A stretch of DNA of 64,000 nt. Origin: Macrophomina tecta. Lineage: Eukaryota > Ascomycota > Dothideomycetes > Botryosphaeriales > Botryosphaeriaceae. Both the position numbers and the translations under genes were made by a program. The notes under the pieces are model-generated. The model was not told where the DNA came from, made no database searches, and saw nothing but the letters and a program-made list of their open reading frames with translations. The stretch's first letter is position 1, and each line of letters begins with the position of its first letter. Where the stretch lies: positions 744,001-808,000 of the forward strand of contig JAKSGN010000022.1 in assembly GCA_024180945.1 (NCBI GenBank), read 5' to 3'. Below, piece by piece: positions 42,812 through 54,126 of this stretch.

Positions 42812-43831
42812 TCACTGATCTGCCAACATCCTCCATAGCCTGACCACCCAACACATGACCAATACATCCCGCACCTTCATCTCCGTCACTGCCTTCGCCC
42901 CAGCCTCTAGCCTCAACCTCCTCGTCACCTGCCCACCGCCCGCCTCCTCTTCCTCTTCGCTTTCCACTGCGCAAAGTCTTCCCTGTCCATCCACCCACTC
43001 CACCACCCCGTTCCCTCTCCGCTCCCAAAACTTTGCCCACCTACCACCTCGTCTTGCGCTGAAAAGAACCTTTTCAACCCACTCATCCTTCGCGTGGTAC
43101 CCGTATCTCTGAATCCGTGCTTCATGCGCGGGGTCCAAGGCGTCGAACCGCTTGTTACGGGTATGGTGGTGAAAGGTAGTTGTTGAAGTGGCTGTGGTTG
43201 CAGAAGAGAAGGGAGAGGGCGTGATACTAAGGTAACTAGGTAGAGTGGAGGCGCGCTGTCCGCGGATTTCGATGGTGGATGTCGGGTAGAGAGTTGCGAT
43301 ATAGGTTGTTGCGTCGGGGTCGTAGGGGGTTGAGGGTGGATCAGTGGGATGTTGGAGAAAGCTGGGTGGGCGAACAGGACCGGTGGTGGTGCGCGTAAGG
43401 GAGTAGTTGGATTGCTGGGTGACTGCTGATGCGGATGATGTGGAGGCGCGGTGGGCACGCCGGATTTCAGTCGGCGCGAGGCGGCGGAGGTGGAGTTGCT
43501 GGGGGCGTCCGCTTGCGGTGGCGGTGAGTTTGATTTGGTAGTGTGGGGTGTTAGTGCTGGAGGCGTAGATGAAGGTGCCGCCGAGATGAAAGTCTCGTGC
43601 TAGTGGATCCCAGGCGTTGTAGTCCGGGGGCGGTGATAGAGATCGGATAATTGTTGGTGAGGATGCATCGGAACGTCTGGAGTCGGTTGCACTTGAACAA
43701 TATGGCGGTGCAGAGTCGGGCTTGATGCTGTATTGTGATGATTCTTCACCGGTACTCTGTTCCTCAAAATCTGGCCCGAATCTTTCCCCTCCGAGAAAAA
43801 GTAGCGGATCGGAGCGGAATGGAGAAGTCAT
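42812..43831 (-). CDS. Unknown fungal protein, possibly tubby/LURP-like fold
   Basis: Single exon, 339 residues from the ATG at 43,831 (MTSPFRSDPLLFLGGERFGP). The frame is open far upstream to 44,278, but that extension is rich in Cys/His with no order I recognise and is probably 5' UTR. Ser/Pro-rich head to about residue 75, then a beta-rich body: FHLGGTFIYASSTNTPHYQI, HLRRLAPTEIRRA, TTYIATLYPTSTIEIRGQ, then DEWVEKVLFSARRGGRWAKF, EWVDGQGRLCAVES, and a final helix KVRDVLVMCWVVRLWRML. The ending 'D-L-V-x-x-W-x-x-R-x-W' and the repeated strands recall fungal proteins with a tubby C-terminal/LURP-one-like fold. That is an impression, not a match. No signal peptide, no catalytic motif. Confidence 0.68.
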   Translation of the reverse strand: MTSPFRSDPLLFLGGERFGPDFEEQSTGEESSQYSIKPDSAPPYCSSATDSRRSDASSPTIIRSLSPPPDYNAWDPLARDFHLGGTFIYASSTNTPHYQIKLTATASGRPQQLHLRRLAPTEIRRAHRASTSSASAVTQQSNYSLTRTTTGPVRPPSFLQHPTDPPSTPYDPDATTYIATLYPTSTIEIRGQRASTLPSYLSITPSPFSSATTATSTTTFHHHTRNKRFDALDPAHEARIQRYGYHAKDEWVEKVLFSARRGGRWAKFWERRGNGVVEWVDGQGRLCAVESEEEEEAGGGQVTRRLRLEAGAKAVTEMKVRDVLVMCWVVRLWRMLADQ

Positions 43832-44972
43832 TTTCCCAATCTGGAAAGGCGAGCGCGAGGTGGGATGGAGAACCTGAGAGGCAAGGCAGTGAATCGGGCC
43901 AAGATAGTGGCAATAGCTTCCAATTTTGCGGCTTGAAAGCTTACACAAAGCATGAATGTGTTTGAGGTCATCATAAAAGAGATGGTGCAAGGCAATTGCA
44001 GATGCCCCGCACTCGGCGTGCCAATCACTACCCGGTTCTTCGGCGCCACAGCACTGGTCAAGGTCCAATAGGCGACCATGAGGGGCGTAGCAATCATGGA
44101 CCGTTGGATACCCTGAGAGCGCGCTGATTTCTAGTTTTGTGGCGATCTCCGCGAGTGAACGCCACTGAAGCCAGGACCTAGACAACCAAATTCTCGAATC
44201 TCGCACTGGGACTTGTGTGCTGGTTCGGGCATGATGATTCGAACTCCAGCATTTTACCTGCGACCTGATCCATGACAAGTCCCATTTGCTTCGACTGCTC
44301 GACGGCGTTTCACTACTTTAGAGTATTGATGGATAATTTCGCGCTAGCTGAGTGGATTGGAGACGGGACAAAACAAGGAAGAGCACGATGGACCAGGCTG
44401 CCGGATCTCGATCTCGGTCATGATTAGCATGTGTCAGGGATAGGCATGTCGATGTCCGATACGAATGGTGCAAAGTGTCAGCGTGGAGGCGGCGTAGACT
44501 TGGGAAGAGGCTGGTCAGACTCGCCGGGGGCACTTGGCGGGTGATTGATCCGCGGCGATCGACGCATGGGGGAGGCCGCCCACGCGCCAACGTGCGATCG
44601 AGCTGTGAATGCTGCATCGGACGCGCAACCTGTTGTTGATGCGAATGGCAGCGCGATAAGGCGCGACCGGAAAAAGCATTGGGCGGCGAATCCAGCAAGT
44701 GGCTCGCCGTCCGGTGACGCGCAGCACCGAAAACGCATCGAGTAAACATCCTCAGCCAAGCACGCCGCAATGACGTCGCGCGCGGTCCAGCCCTCCAGCG
44801 CCAACCCTGCTCCGATCCTCCATGCATCATCATCACCCTCCCGTCACTCGCTGCCCCAAGCTAGCTCTGTTCCCAGCCTCCTCGCCCTCTATTTTGCCCT
44901 CCCTCCGCTCGACAATTCCTCCAGGCCACCTGCGGAATTCCTCAGTCGCGCGACCAATCGCCATTAACCATC
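43832..44972. promoter_or_regulatory. Divergent intergenic region
   Basis: 1.14 kb between two divergent starts. ORFs on both strands (for example 44,318-44,836 minus, and the upstream extension of the 339-residue gene) show no family. The 120 bases before 44,973 are C-rich, like a fungal 5' UTR. Confidence 0.45.
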
Positions 44973-46658
44973 ATGCCCTCCCTCTGGGGATCTTCCAAGT
45001 CCGACGATGCCAACGGCTCTGGTGCCGCAACTCCGCGTCGCAGCGACGATGGGCCGACGAGAAGGTCGTACGACGCGCGCGAGCCCGACGAGCGCACCCG
45101 CCTTCTACACCATCCTCCTCCCCCGAATTCTGACGGCTACTTGGATCCCGACGATCCTGCCGTAAGTTATCATCTGCGGATTCTCTGCAGCCGCAGCTAA
45201 CCATTGCAGGTTTCACCCTACAACCTATGGAGCGTGAGATTTACGCGTTATCTCACCGTCCTCTTCCTCATCATCTCCTTCCTTTGGTGGGTCTTGCTCC
45301 TGGTATCCATCTTCGTTTCTCCCCCCGGAATGCACTCGCGCGGCTCCGGATTCTTCGACTTCTCCTTCACCACCTTGACCGTCGGCAACCTCCTCGTCGC
45401 CCTCCTCTTCTTCTCCGCACCCTCGAGAGCCATGCGGATATGTGCTGGCGTTATTTCTTTTGTGCTCCTCGTGGACATGATCATTATACTTGCCGTCCCT
45501 CGTGTCCGTCTTGAGGAAGGCTGGGTTGGCATTGCCTCAGTTGTTTGGGCTGTCATCATCGCTGCTTGGTGTGTGGTGGCTGACCGTATTGTCGCATGGG
45601 GCAAGGCTGAGGAGGAAGAACGTTTGACTGGCCGATCCGAGACTCGGAGAACGCTCAGGGAGTGGCTGGCCGTGCTGGTCTCGACTACTATCCTGGTAGT
45701 CTATGTGATCATTACCGTCCTTATGACCGCCACCTTGGCGCTCCGATCGCGGGATGCATCGTTGGGCATGGCTGGCGAGCGATACTACGTGGATGGCGAC
45801 AAGTACCAGGTTCACCTTGCCTGTATGGGTAATGTATCTTACACGGATGGCAAGAAAGATCCTACCGTCATTCTCGAAGCTGGAGAGCAACCCTCCGAGT
45901 ACGATTTTGAGCACTGGGCCTGGAATGCCATGCAGAACGGAACCATTTCTCGATACTGCTACTGGGATCGTCCGGGCTACGCCTGGTCAGATAATGCCCC
46001 TTCGCCGCACTCAGCCGGCATGTCCGCCGATGCTCTTTCTGAGGCTTTGGCCCGCGCTGGCGAAGAAGGACCCTGGATTCTTGTTTCTGCAGGCATCGGC
46101 AGCGTGACCAGCCGCATCTTCTCTTCGAGGCATTTGCGCGATGTTGTGGGCATCATGATGGTCGACCCTGTGCACGAGGATTTGCTGCACAGGCTATCAT
46201 CTCCAGGCCGCGGTTTCTTACTGTGGTGCTGGGGCGTCGTCTCTCCCTTGGGCATAGAACGCCTCGGCGGGGCCATCTTCAAGGGCCGCACGCGGGAGGA
46301 CCGCGTGTACGGCCGCAACGCGTACCAGAACGGCAAGTTCATCAAGGCACAGTTGCAGGAGAATCTGGTTGCGGATTCCCTCACCAAGAATGAACTTGTC
46401 AGCAGCCGCACGATCCAGGAACGTAACACGCCTGTCGTGGTCGTCAGCTCTGGCATTCAGACGCGGAAGGACAGCGAATGGGAGAGGAAACAACGCGACC
46501 TCACACACTTGACGGACAACCTTGTGGAGTGGACGGTTGTGAACAAAGCACCCCATCAGGTGTGGCAGACGTATGAGGGAAGACAAGTTATGGAGAAGAG
46601 CCTCGCGAAGCTTGTTGATGCTGCGGCTGAGTATGACATGCCGTGGCGCAGGTACTAG
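44973..46658 (+). CDS. Polytopic membrane protein with alpha/beta-hydrolase-like region (resembles DUF2434)
   Basis: Two exons, 44973-45161 and 45210-46658, 545 residues; the 48-nt intron (GTAAGT..TTGCAG) is in phase. Residues 1-63: hydrophilic, with an acidic/arginine motif (DAREPDERTRLLHH) like a dileucine sorting signal. Five or so membrane helices follow: YLTVLFLIISFLWWVLLLV, FSFTTLTVGNLLVALLFFS, ICAGVISFVLLVDMIIILAV, VGIASVVWAVIIAAWCVVAD, EWLAVLVSTTILVVYVIITV. The C-terminal half is soluble and hydrolase-like: DPTVILEAGEQPSEYDFEHW, RYCYWDRPGYAWSDNAPSPH, GPWILVSAGIGSVTSRIFSS, MMVDPVHEDLL; the usual Gly-x-Ser-x-Gly reads SAGIGS, so the nucleophile seems absent. This layout fits the fungal DUF2434 family, of unknown function. 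Confidence 0.82.
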
Positions 46659-47622
46659 CCACTGAGTTCTGCAAGACATCCAGCAAAGATGACGAACAAA
46701 AGGGCAAGAATGTTCATTTGGTGCAGTTTACAGGGACTCAGGCATACGCCGGAATGCTTATGCAGCTTGGAGTTGGGGTTTTCGCTCGGGTCTAATGGGA
46801 GACATGGCTTCTGCGGTCGTTTCATGAGCGCTCTGGATTTCTATGATTTTAATCAAGCAACTATAATTTCCTTTCCAAATATGCAATTGCGGCCCTGATC
46901 ACAGCGCCATCGACGATAAAGTGCACGCACCGCACTTTAGCAACGACGCAGGTGAGAGAAAGCGGCTTAGGGAGGCTCTCGGGCGTCAGCAACAACATCA
47001 AACGTCTACTGCGGATGTCAGCATGCACGCACCATTTCCCGGGGTAGAAAGTGGGGTGTCTAAACTGCAATCAGTTTGGCCTGGGCATTTGTGTTTGCCG
47101 CGCCGTCCCGCTTTTGCTGTGGTGCTGACAGCCCGGGGTGTAAGCATATGCCCGATGACGTCAGCAAGCAGCAGAGGTCAGGTCATGCTTTCGTTCACCC
47201 ACCTCCACAACCGCGGGGTTCCGCACGCCCACACCAGCCAAGTCACACCACACGACGTCTTGCTCCTTCCTACTCTTGCTGCTAGTTGCGGAAAAATCAC
47301 CTGCCTGAACTGCACGTTCATTCATTGAGACATCGTGGGTTTCACTCTCAAACGTGCCTGCTGGAGCACGGCGGCTAATGAGACCGACGACGTAGATCTC
47401 CAGACCGCCAGGTACATTTCTTCGTCTCTTATCTTCCTCTCGTCTCAGTTCTCTTCTCGGAAAGAATCCGACAAGACAGCAACGATTGCCAGAGAAAAAA
47501 AAAAGACTACACAAAAAAGGATCCAAAATATCCCGCCCATCCACCCTCCCACAGACCGCACATCGAGCAATTGAGGGAAAAAAGACCAAAATAATATATA
47601 TAAAAACGCGACGACAAAAACC
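46659..47622. other. Intergenic, no gene seen
   Basis: 964 bases. An A/T-rich TATA-like stretch (ataatatatataaaa) lies about 20-30 bases before the ATG of the next gene. Short ORFs have no recognisable motif. Confidence 0.45.
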
Positions 47623-48324
47623 ATGGCATCCAACAACGAGCATCGCGCCACCCTCCTCCGCTCCTCCGCCCACGCCTTCTGCAAAGCCCTCGTCTCCCCT
47701 CCTCCGCCAAAAGACCTCCTCAGCCAGTACTTCACCTCTGCTTCTTCTTCGGCCCCGCCGCGTATCCACGAACACGGACCGCACTGGGCCGCCAAGCGCC
47801 TCCCCTTTCTGGGACGCACGTTCGAAGGCACGGATGAATGCGTCAAATACTTCGAGGTGCTGTCGCAGACGCTGCGGATGAAGCTGGACGGCAGCAGTTT
47901 CCCGGGGCCGGAGGGGTTCGTTGTCGACCTGGAGGGGGATGCGGGGGCGGCGGCGAGGAGGGGGAAGGCCGGTGGTGGTGGCGCTGGCGGTGCAGACAAG
48001 GGCGTGAAGGGATTGTGGACGGGGGGCAGGAAGGAGGAGGGGAATGGGCTGTGGAGTCCAGCGGGGAGGAGCGGTGGCGGCGGTTTGGGCGGTGGGAGGG
48101 GGAGTGGCGCTGGCAAGGGCGCAGTGTCGGTGGTTGGGCGGGGCGTGTTCGAGAGTGTCAAGACCGGGAGGAAGTGGGAGGAGGAATTTGTGTATGTGTT
48201 GAGCGGTTGGGATAGCGAGGGTAAGTTTACGTCGTGGGAGATTTGGGCGGATCCGTTGAGTGCGTGGCTGGCGGTGCAGGAGAATGAGGTCGAGGGGTGG
48301 GAGAAGGGTGGGTTTGCGAAATGA
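47623..48324 (+). CDS. NTF2/SnoaL-like fold protein, unknown function
   Basis: Single exon, 233 residues. The N-terminal helix (HRATLLRSSAHAFCKALVSP) then LLSQYFTS, RLPFLGRTFEGTDECVKYFE and a second helix (VLSQTLRMKLDG) follow the order of SnoaL/NTF2-like small domains, and the C-terminal strands (KWEEEFVYVLSGWDSEGKFT and SWEIWADPLSAWLAVQENE) fit the two closing strands of that fold with a WE-x-WAD-x-L signature. Between them is a Gly-rich, low-complexity insert of about 75 residues (GGGGAGGADKGVKGLWTG; GGGLGGGRGSGAGKGAV), unusual for such small proteins. No catalytic residues can be named. Strong GC3 codon use throughout. Confidence 0.72.
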   Translation: MASNNEHRATLLRSSAHAFCKALVSPPPPKDLLSQYFTSASSSAPPRIHEHGPHWAAKRLPFLGRTFEGTDECVKYFEVLSQTLRMKLDGSSFPGPEGFVVDLEGDAGAAARRGKAGGGGAGGADKGVKGLWTGGRKEEGNGLWSPAGRSGGGGLGGGRGSGAGKGAVSVVGRGVFESVKTGRKWEEEFVYVLSGWDSEGKFTSWEIWADPLSAWLAVQENEVEGWEKGGFAK

Positions 48325-48655
48325 GCGCACTGAATGGGAAGGACGGTCCTAGACAAAGATGCGGGTTGGAAAGAGGGCGGAGGAGCCGAGTGATAGAGAT
48401 GTAAATTGACATGCGAGAGACTCTTGCGATAGATTATGGCAAATGTGTAAGGAATCTATGCGAAATCCAACGTATTACGGACGACTTCCCCTAGCTGATA
48501 TTTGCTAAACTGAAAGCAAGCTATGGTATGTCGAACACCACCTAGATCCTTACTGCATCTTATCCCCACTCTAACACCGCCATATATATCTCTTCAGCCC
48601 TCCCAGTACACCTTTGTTAACTGTTCTTTCATATTGCTATAGTGACTCCTCATTC

Positions 48656-48686
<31 letters not shown>

Positions 48687-49077
48687 CCGAACATGTGAAG
48701 TGAGCGGGCGCTCGCTCGACAACACTGCTGAATAAGGCCAGGTAGTCGAATGACATAGTAGCATGTCCCATTTCGACTATACAGGAAATCTCTGCCTCTC
48801 GGTGCAAAATCCCTCCTCTTACCCGGTACGCGAACCCGCCCTTGCAACCGTCGCCCCCAGGTTGCCGCCCGGGGTTATATACCTCTGCCTTCCTCTTCAC
48901 CTCTTCCACCTTGATCGCTTCACCATACAAACATTTTCCTTTCTCTCCTACTAAATCAGCCACACTGCTGAACAAACCACACTTCAACCTTCTTCCTTTC
49001 TTTCCACCCCCGACCATTTCACTACCCTCAACTACCCACTCGAACCTACTTGTCGACACTTCCAAGGGGAAAACGAC
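48325..49077. other. Intergenic, no gene seen
   Basis: 753 bases with an A-run of about 25 at 48,657-48,682 and a C/T-rich leader (48,890-49,070) before the next gene. Nothing else supported. Confidence 0.45.
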
Positions 49078-50143
49078 ATGCCCTCACCCCGTTCTCGCGA
49101 CAATGACGACAGCCCGCCGCCAGCACACAACCACCCCACCGCACTCCCCTGGCAACATCCTCCCTCTGCCAAGTGGATAGGCGAAGTAGTCCGCAACCCC
49201 GGCGACACCGCCAGCACCACCACCCTCGGCCCGCAACTCAGCAAGGTGCTCGCCGCGCTGCAATCGTCCCTGCAGCAGATGGACGCGCAGATCGCCGGCC
49301 TGCGCGACGAGGTGCGCGTCGTTGGCAAGCAGAACTACAAACTCGGCTGGGCGTACGAGGACTTGAAGGGCGCGCAGGCGGCGTTGCGGGCGGAGAATGA
49401 GGGGCTGAGGCGGGAGAACCGCGGGCTGCGGGAGGGGCTGGAGGAACTGAGGAGGGAGAACGAGGGGATGAGGGAAGCACAAAGGGATATGGGCGCGGGG
49501 CTGGTGGTGTTGGATGAGGTGGTGGAGGGATTGGGGGAGGTGCTGGCGCTGAGGGGAGGGTTGGGGCCGCGGTTGGATTTGGTAGGTCTTTTTTTTTTAG
49601 TCTCCGCTTCGGAACGTTTTCTCTTTGATTTTCTTTTCTTTTTTTTTTCTTTTTTTTCTTTTTGCGGCGGTACAGGAGAGTGACGGCTCACGTCCGCCGT
49701 AGGATTACGCGAACAACAGTGGCATTGGCGACGAGAACAAGCAGGTGGACGACACGGGCTCTGCGCGCGGAGCGCTATTCGAAGAACGCGAAGTCGACAG
49801 GCGCTCACTTGGAAGCTGCTCGGCATTCGTCTACTCTGTCAACCTCGACTACAGCATCGGCGCGAACGTGACGACCGACCCGCGCATTAATGTGCTCATC
49901 TCCTTCCTGGTCGAGCGGTTCGAGAGCGAGCATGACTGCAAAATTTCTGGAAACACCCGCGCAAAGAACGCATTCCGCGACTACGCCATCGCAGTCGAAC
50001 CTGACCTGCACCGAGGCAGAAAGGGTGCGGTTACGAGGCTCGAGCGCAAGTTCTGGAATGGCCTGGACTTGCGCTGGACTTTGAGCGGGCTGGCGTTGGA
50101 TAATTTGCTCAGGTGGAGAGGGTTGTACTGGGACCACCACTGA
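49078..50143 (+). CDS. Unknown coiled-coil protein
   Basis: Two exons, 49078-49581 and 49703-50143, 314 residues; the 121-nt T-rich intron (GTAGGT..CCGTAG) joins in frame. No family recognised. N-terminus: short Pro-rich head with WQHPPSAKWIGEVV. Residues about 55-150 are a strong coiled coil with heptads (LSKVLAALQSSLQQMDAQIA; RAENEGLRRENRGLREGLEE; ELRRENEGMREAQRDM). The C-terminal half from FVYSVNLDYSIGANVTTDPR through FLVERFESEHDCKISGNTRA and LERKFWNGLDLRWTLSGLAL to LLRWRGLYWDHH is compact and Trp-rich, likely one folded domain. The pattern suggests a dimerising adaptor, but that is inference. The start ATG is in the first exon directly after a C-rich leader. Confidence 0.7.
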
Positions 50144-50490
50144 CCACCAAATGAAGAGAGGCCTCTGGGAGGAGCGGCTGATGAAATTTTCGGTCTCCTG
50201 GCTCGAGAAAGGTCGTGGGGATGCGGACGTGGAGCATTCGGCCGGATGAGGTTATCGCGGTTCACGTTAGGCATGTGCATCCGCATAAATGCTTAGATGG
50301 AAGGCTGGTCCATTCATTTGCGCTTGGCATATGGCATCAGAGCCGCGCACTGTTTGAAGGCAGTGGCATATGCGCGCGCCGGATGCACCATTTCTTGGCG
50401 TCCAGGCAGCAGTTTAACATAACACTGCGTGCCCCGGGGTTGAGATAAAATCAAATTTGGCCTTGTGTCCATTGCTTTTTCAATGCGAAG
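50144..50490. promoter_or_regulatory. Intergenic, promoter of TMEM205-like gene
   Basis: 347 bases between two + strand genes. No ORF of interest. Confidence 0.45.
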
Positions 50491-51198
50491 ATGGCTTCTC
50501 TTCTATCCACAATCCTTAGTCCAATGCCATGGCACCTTTCAGCACTTGGTGCGCTGTTTGGGACGCAGATATATCAGGTAATCGGCTTTTGCCGTTTAAC
50601 AAACAGCTCCCTCCATATATTCATAACGTTTCATGAGTTCTGAACTGACTATGAGCCCTCGCAAGTCATTTTTCATGACCAAGATCTGCTACCGCGCTCT
50701 AACGAGGAAGGAGTTCGTAAGGCTCCAGGGCCGCGTATTCCCGGTCTACTTCGCGCTGCAGACGGCCGGTACAGTCTTGATGATCTTGACATATCCCGGG
50801 AATTCGCTTGGGACCCTCCTAGCTAGGAGAGACTTCTTTCCTCTCGGAGCCATGCTGGCCACGTCACTGCTCAATTCGCTCGTGTACGGCCCGAGGACGA
50901 AACGGGCGATGCTTGACCTGGTGGAGAAAAGTAAGAGGAGACCAAATAGGTTCTCTCGTTTCCTGTGATAATGGCAGAGAAGCCTTGAGAAACAAGAGCT
51001 GATATGCTGTCCGCAGGGGCTGATAAGGACGGTGCCGATGGCTTCAAGGGCGAGTCTTCGAAGGAGATGCACGTGCTTCGGCGTCGCTTCTCGAAGAACC
51101 ATGCAATGTCGATTCATCTGAACTTCATCGGCATCCTGGCATCAGTGCTGTATATATTCACTTTTGGAGTGAGATTTCAGCTTGTTGAGGCTTTTTGA
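50491..51198 (+). CDS. TMEM205-like membrane protein (DUF4149)
   Basis: Three exons, 50491-50577, 50666-50930, 51017-51198, 177 residues; introns GTAATC..GCAAG and GTAAGA..CGCAG keep the frame. Exon 1 gives MASLLSTILSPMPWHLSALG and ALFGTQIYQ, exon 2 SFFMTKICYRALTRKEFVRL then QGRVFPVYFALQTAGTVLMI and FFPLGAMLATSLLNSLVYGP, exon 3 the hydrophilic loop and NHAMSIHLNFIGILASVLYI. Four membrane segments and the order F-x-x-G-T-Q ... Q-x-x-x-F-P-x-Y-F ... N-x-x-Y-x-P match the TMEM205/DUF4149 family, with SxHxN near the C-terminus also typical. Human TMEM205 is linked to cisplatin resistance; the fungal function is unknown. The last gene before the AT-rich compartment; its codon use is normal. Confidence 0.88.
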
Positions 51199-51690
51199 GA
51201 TATTGAATTTGGGAACTCGTGCACATGGGCGGAGATTGCAGCGACGTGGCGGGCAATACCCGGGCCAATGACAGCACATTTGTGCCTTTACATATGTACT
51301 TGGGGGCAAATGGGCCTCTGCGGAAGAGGATCCTGGATTTGTTTTGTGCAATTCCTCTTTTAAATGGAATCAATCTCGGATTAACAATATTACCGCTTGC
51401 AAACCTATAGTGCTTCTATCACAACATATGCAGACGTGTGAGTTAGGGAGGGCGGGTTGGCGTCCTGCTGCGCCATCACACGAGAGGTGGCCCAGTTAGG
51501 AACGGCCGAAGCGGGTATTTCAAGGGATTGACCGGGTCCAGAGCTCTGAGGGGTACCGGTTAGAGCAGTCTGTGAGGCGGTCCGACTTCATGGAACAGGA
51601 GTACTTGCGGCCTGGGAGCTAACATCGCGTCGAGTGGGATAGGTGCTGGCAAAAAAAAAAAAAAAGTGTTTGTGTTATTACCGTGAAGTC
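51199..51690. other. Border between gene-rich DNA and RIP compartment
   Basis: About 490 bases of normal composition, no gene seen; an A-run (51,651-51,664) precedes the sharp fall in GC at about 51,700. Confidence 0.5.
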
Positions 51691-54126
51691 GTTAACGGGA
51701 AATCGACTTCGGGTTTGCTTCGCCTACCCGTTCTATTTAAGCTCTAAGGTTACGTCACCCGCTCTCTATAAGAATCGTTTCGCTTTACTTTTTTTCTTTT
51801 CTCTTCTTTTATTATAAATAATACTCTATTCTAAGATTATCTAAGAATAAGAATTCTAATAAGCTAAATTATCTAAAATAGTCTTTATTAAAAGTCTATA
51901 GCCTAGTCTTTTTAGATTTAGGCTAAATCTATATACTTTATAACTAAAAAACTAAAAAAACTAAGAAATAAAATCTAAACTAGATTTATTTTTTAAATAC
52001 TTTATATTTATCTAAAGAGTAACCTTTTAGAATTAAATAAAATTTTTAAATAAAAAACTAGTATAATTACTAAATAATTTTTACTAAGAAATATTTATAC
52101 TAGTATTATTTATTTAAAAGTTATTAAATAATATATTTAAATTATTTAAAGATTTATTATTATATCTTATTATAGTATTAATTAAAATATAGGTATTTCT
52201 AATACTTAATTTTAGTAAACTAATATTTAATTTTAATAAACTAATATCTTATTAGAATATATATAAAATCTCTACTATTTTTATTTTAAAATTTAAAGAT
52301 TTTAGTTTTATCTTCTATAAATATCTATATATTAAGATATATAGTAAGATAGCTAACTATAATATTATATATATTAGAATAATAGACCCTAGTATATCCT
52401 TAGAGTACTTATATTATATATTTTATATACTTATTACGTGCTACGCACGGGTCCCTAGTATATAATGCTACTAAGGGATAAATTCTATACTACTAAGAAT
52501 TCGTATCTAAGAATATATAACTCTTTTAAAGACTCTCTACTTATAACTAATTTATTTTACTTATAATTAAATTCTTTTTATTTTCTTCTAGAAAAGCAGT
52601 CGGCCTTAAAGGGCTATATATAATAATTTTAATAATTTTAATAAAAAGAAATAACTTTATAATAATAAATATAAAAAGCTAATAGAGCTGCTTAAATACT
52701 TAAGATAAATAAATAAAAATAAGTTTATTAATTTCTAAAGGCTATTAAACGCTAATTATTAATAGAAGCGCCTAGGATATTAAATATTTAATAGGTGAAG
52801 CTACTAAACTAGGGGTATCTATAGCTACTAATAAGCTATAATACTTATATAGTATATCTATAGAAAATATATTAAAAGTTAAGCTTTTAAAGTGCCTTAA
52901 CTGTATTAAGGTTCTATAATAGCTATAGATAGTTTTTAATAGTAAACTTTCTACTATTTTTATACTAAACGTAGGCGAAACGTATATAAAAAGTAGAGTA
53001 AATAATAGTAAAAAGTAACTTAATCTTTTTATAAAGAACTTATCTTCGAAACTTAAAGACCTTACTTAGGGCTTATATAACTTATAGATAAATATAGTAG
53101 AGATATATTTTAGTATATACTAGGTAAATAAAAACTATCTTAAAAGAACCCTCTAGGCTACTAAAGAACTATTTAAGTATAAAACCCTCTTCTAGTACTT
53201 CTAAAGATATTTAATAAACTAAAAGAAATTAGTACTACTCTAGTAGAAATTTAAGATATTAATATAAAATTATATTTATAATTCTATTATCTACCGTCTT
53301 AATAACGCTATTAGTTATTATACTACGATAATAAAGAAGAACTAGAAGTTTATAAAATTCTATATCTAAATAAAAACATATAGAAATAAATTTATATACT
53401 AGGTTTAATATATAAATTACTATATTAACTAGATTTACTCCTAGTTTCTATTATTTATATATATAGAGCTCGTACGCTAGTCCTTTCTTACTAGAATATA
53501 AGTAGAAGAGAATTTAATAGCTAAAATCTAATATATTAAATAAATACTAGAGATAATAAGACCCTATAAAAAAAGTAAAAATAAGTAGTAGTTATAGAAA
53601 ACTAAATACTCTTTTACTATTTCTAGCCTAGGATATAACGGTCCCTATAAGGGTTTTAAAAATAGTAAAAAGGCTAAAGAAAATTAAAAGTCTAAAATTT
53701 TAGCTCTTTTAAAGAATATAGGCGATTTATATAGATCTAGTATTCTAAATATAGATAAAAAGTAGGCTAAAGACTATACTAACTAGGTAAACTATAAAAG
53801 TAAATAATATTAAATATTAATAAGTAAGCTTATATAAGTATAGCTTATTAATATATTACCTTAGGTATTAGAATACTATCTAAGGTATATAACGAATATA
53901 CCTTAGAGTTATAGTAGTAGTAAACTATAATAGTAAACTATAATAGTAAACTATAATAGTAAACTAAAATAGTAAAATTTACTATCCTACTTTACTAACT
54001 AATAACTAAATGGGTATAGCCCCTACTAAAATTTCTTTTATATATTATAAAAGTTTAATTATTTCTAGTTATTATGATATAAAAATTATATAAAACGGAT
54101 AAGAATTAGGGCTAGAATCTTATTTC
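51691..54126. repeat. RIP-degraded repeat DNA, element type unknown
   Basis: About 2.4 kb, extremely AT-rich, with CpA and TpG almost absent and stops in every frame. Direct reading with stops ignored gives protein-like runs at 52.7-53.4 kb on the + strand, but I could not assign them to a transposase or reverse transcriptase. The first 70 bases (51,666-51,740) keep moderate GC. A 13-bp tandem repeat sits at 53,919-53,977. Confidence 0.75.
53919..53977 (+). repeat. 13-bp tandem repeat, about 4.5 copies
   Basis: Unit AGTAAACTATAAT repeats at 53,919, 53,932 and 53,945 exactly, at 53,958 with one change, then partially. Confidence 0.9.

Noticed and set aside
43832..44278. 149-codon N-terminal extension of the 339-residue protein
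   Set aside because: Open frame but Cys/His-rich and unordered, with no hallmark of coding; the internal ATG at 43,831 starts the compact protein. Not excluded outright.
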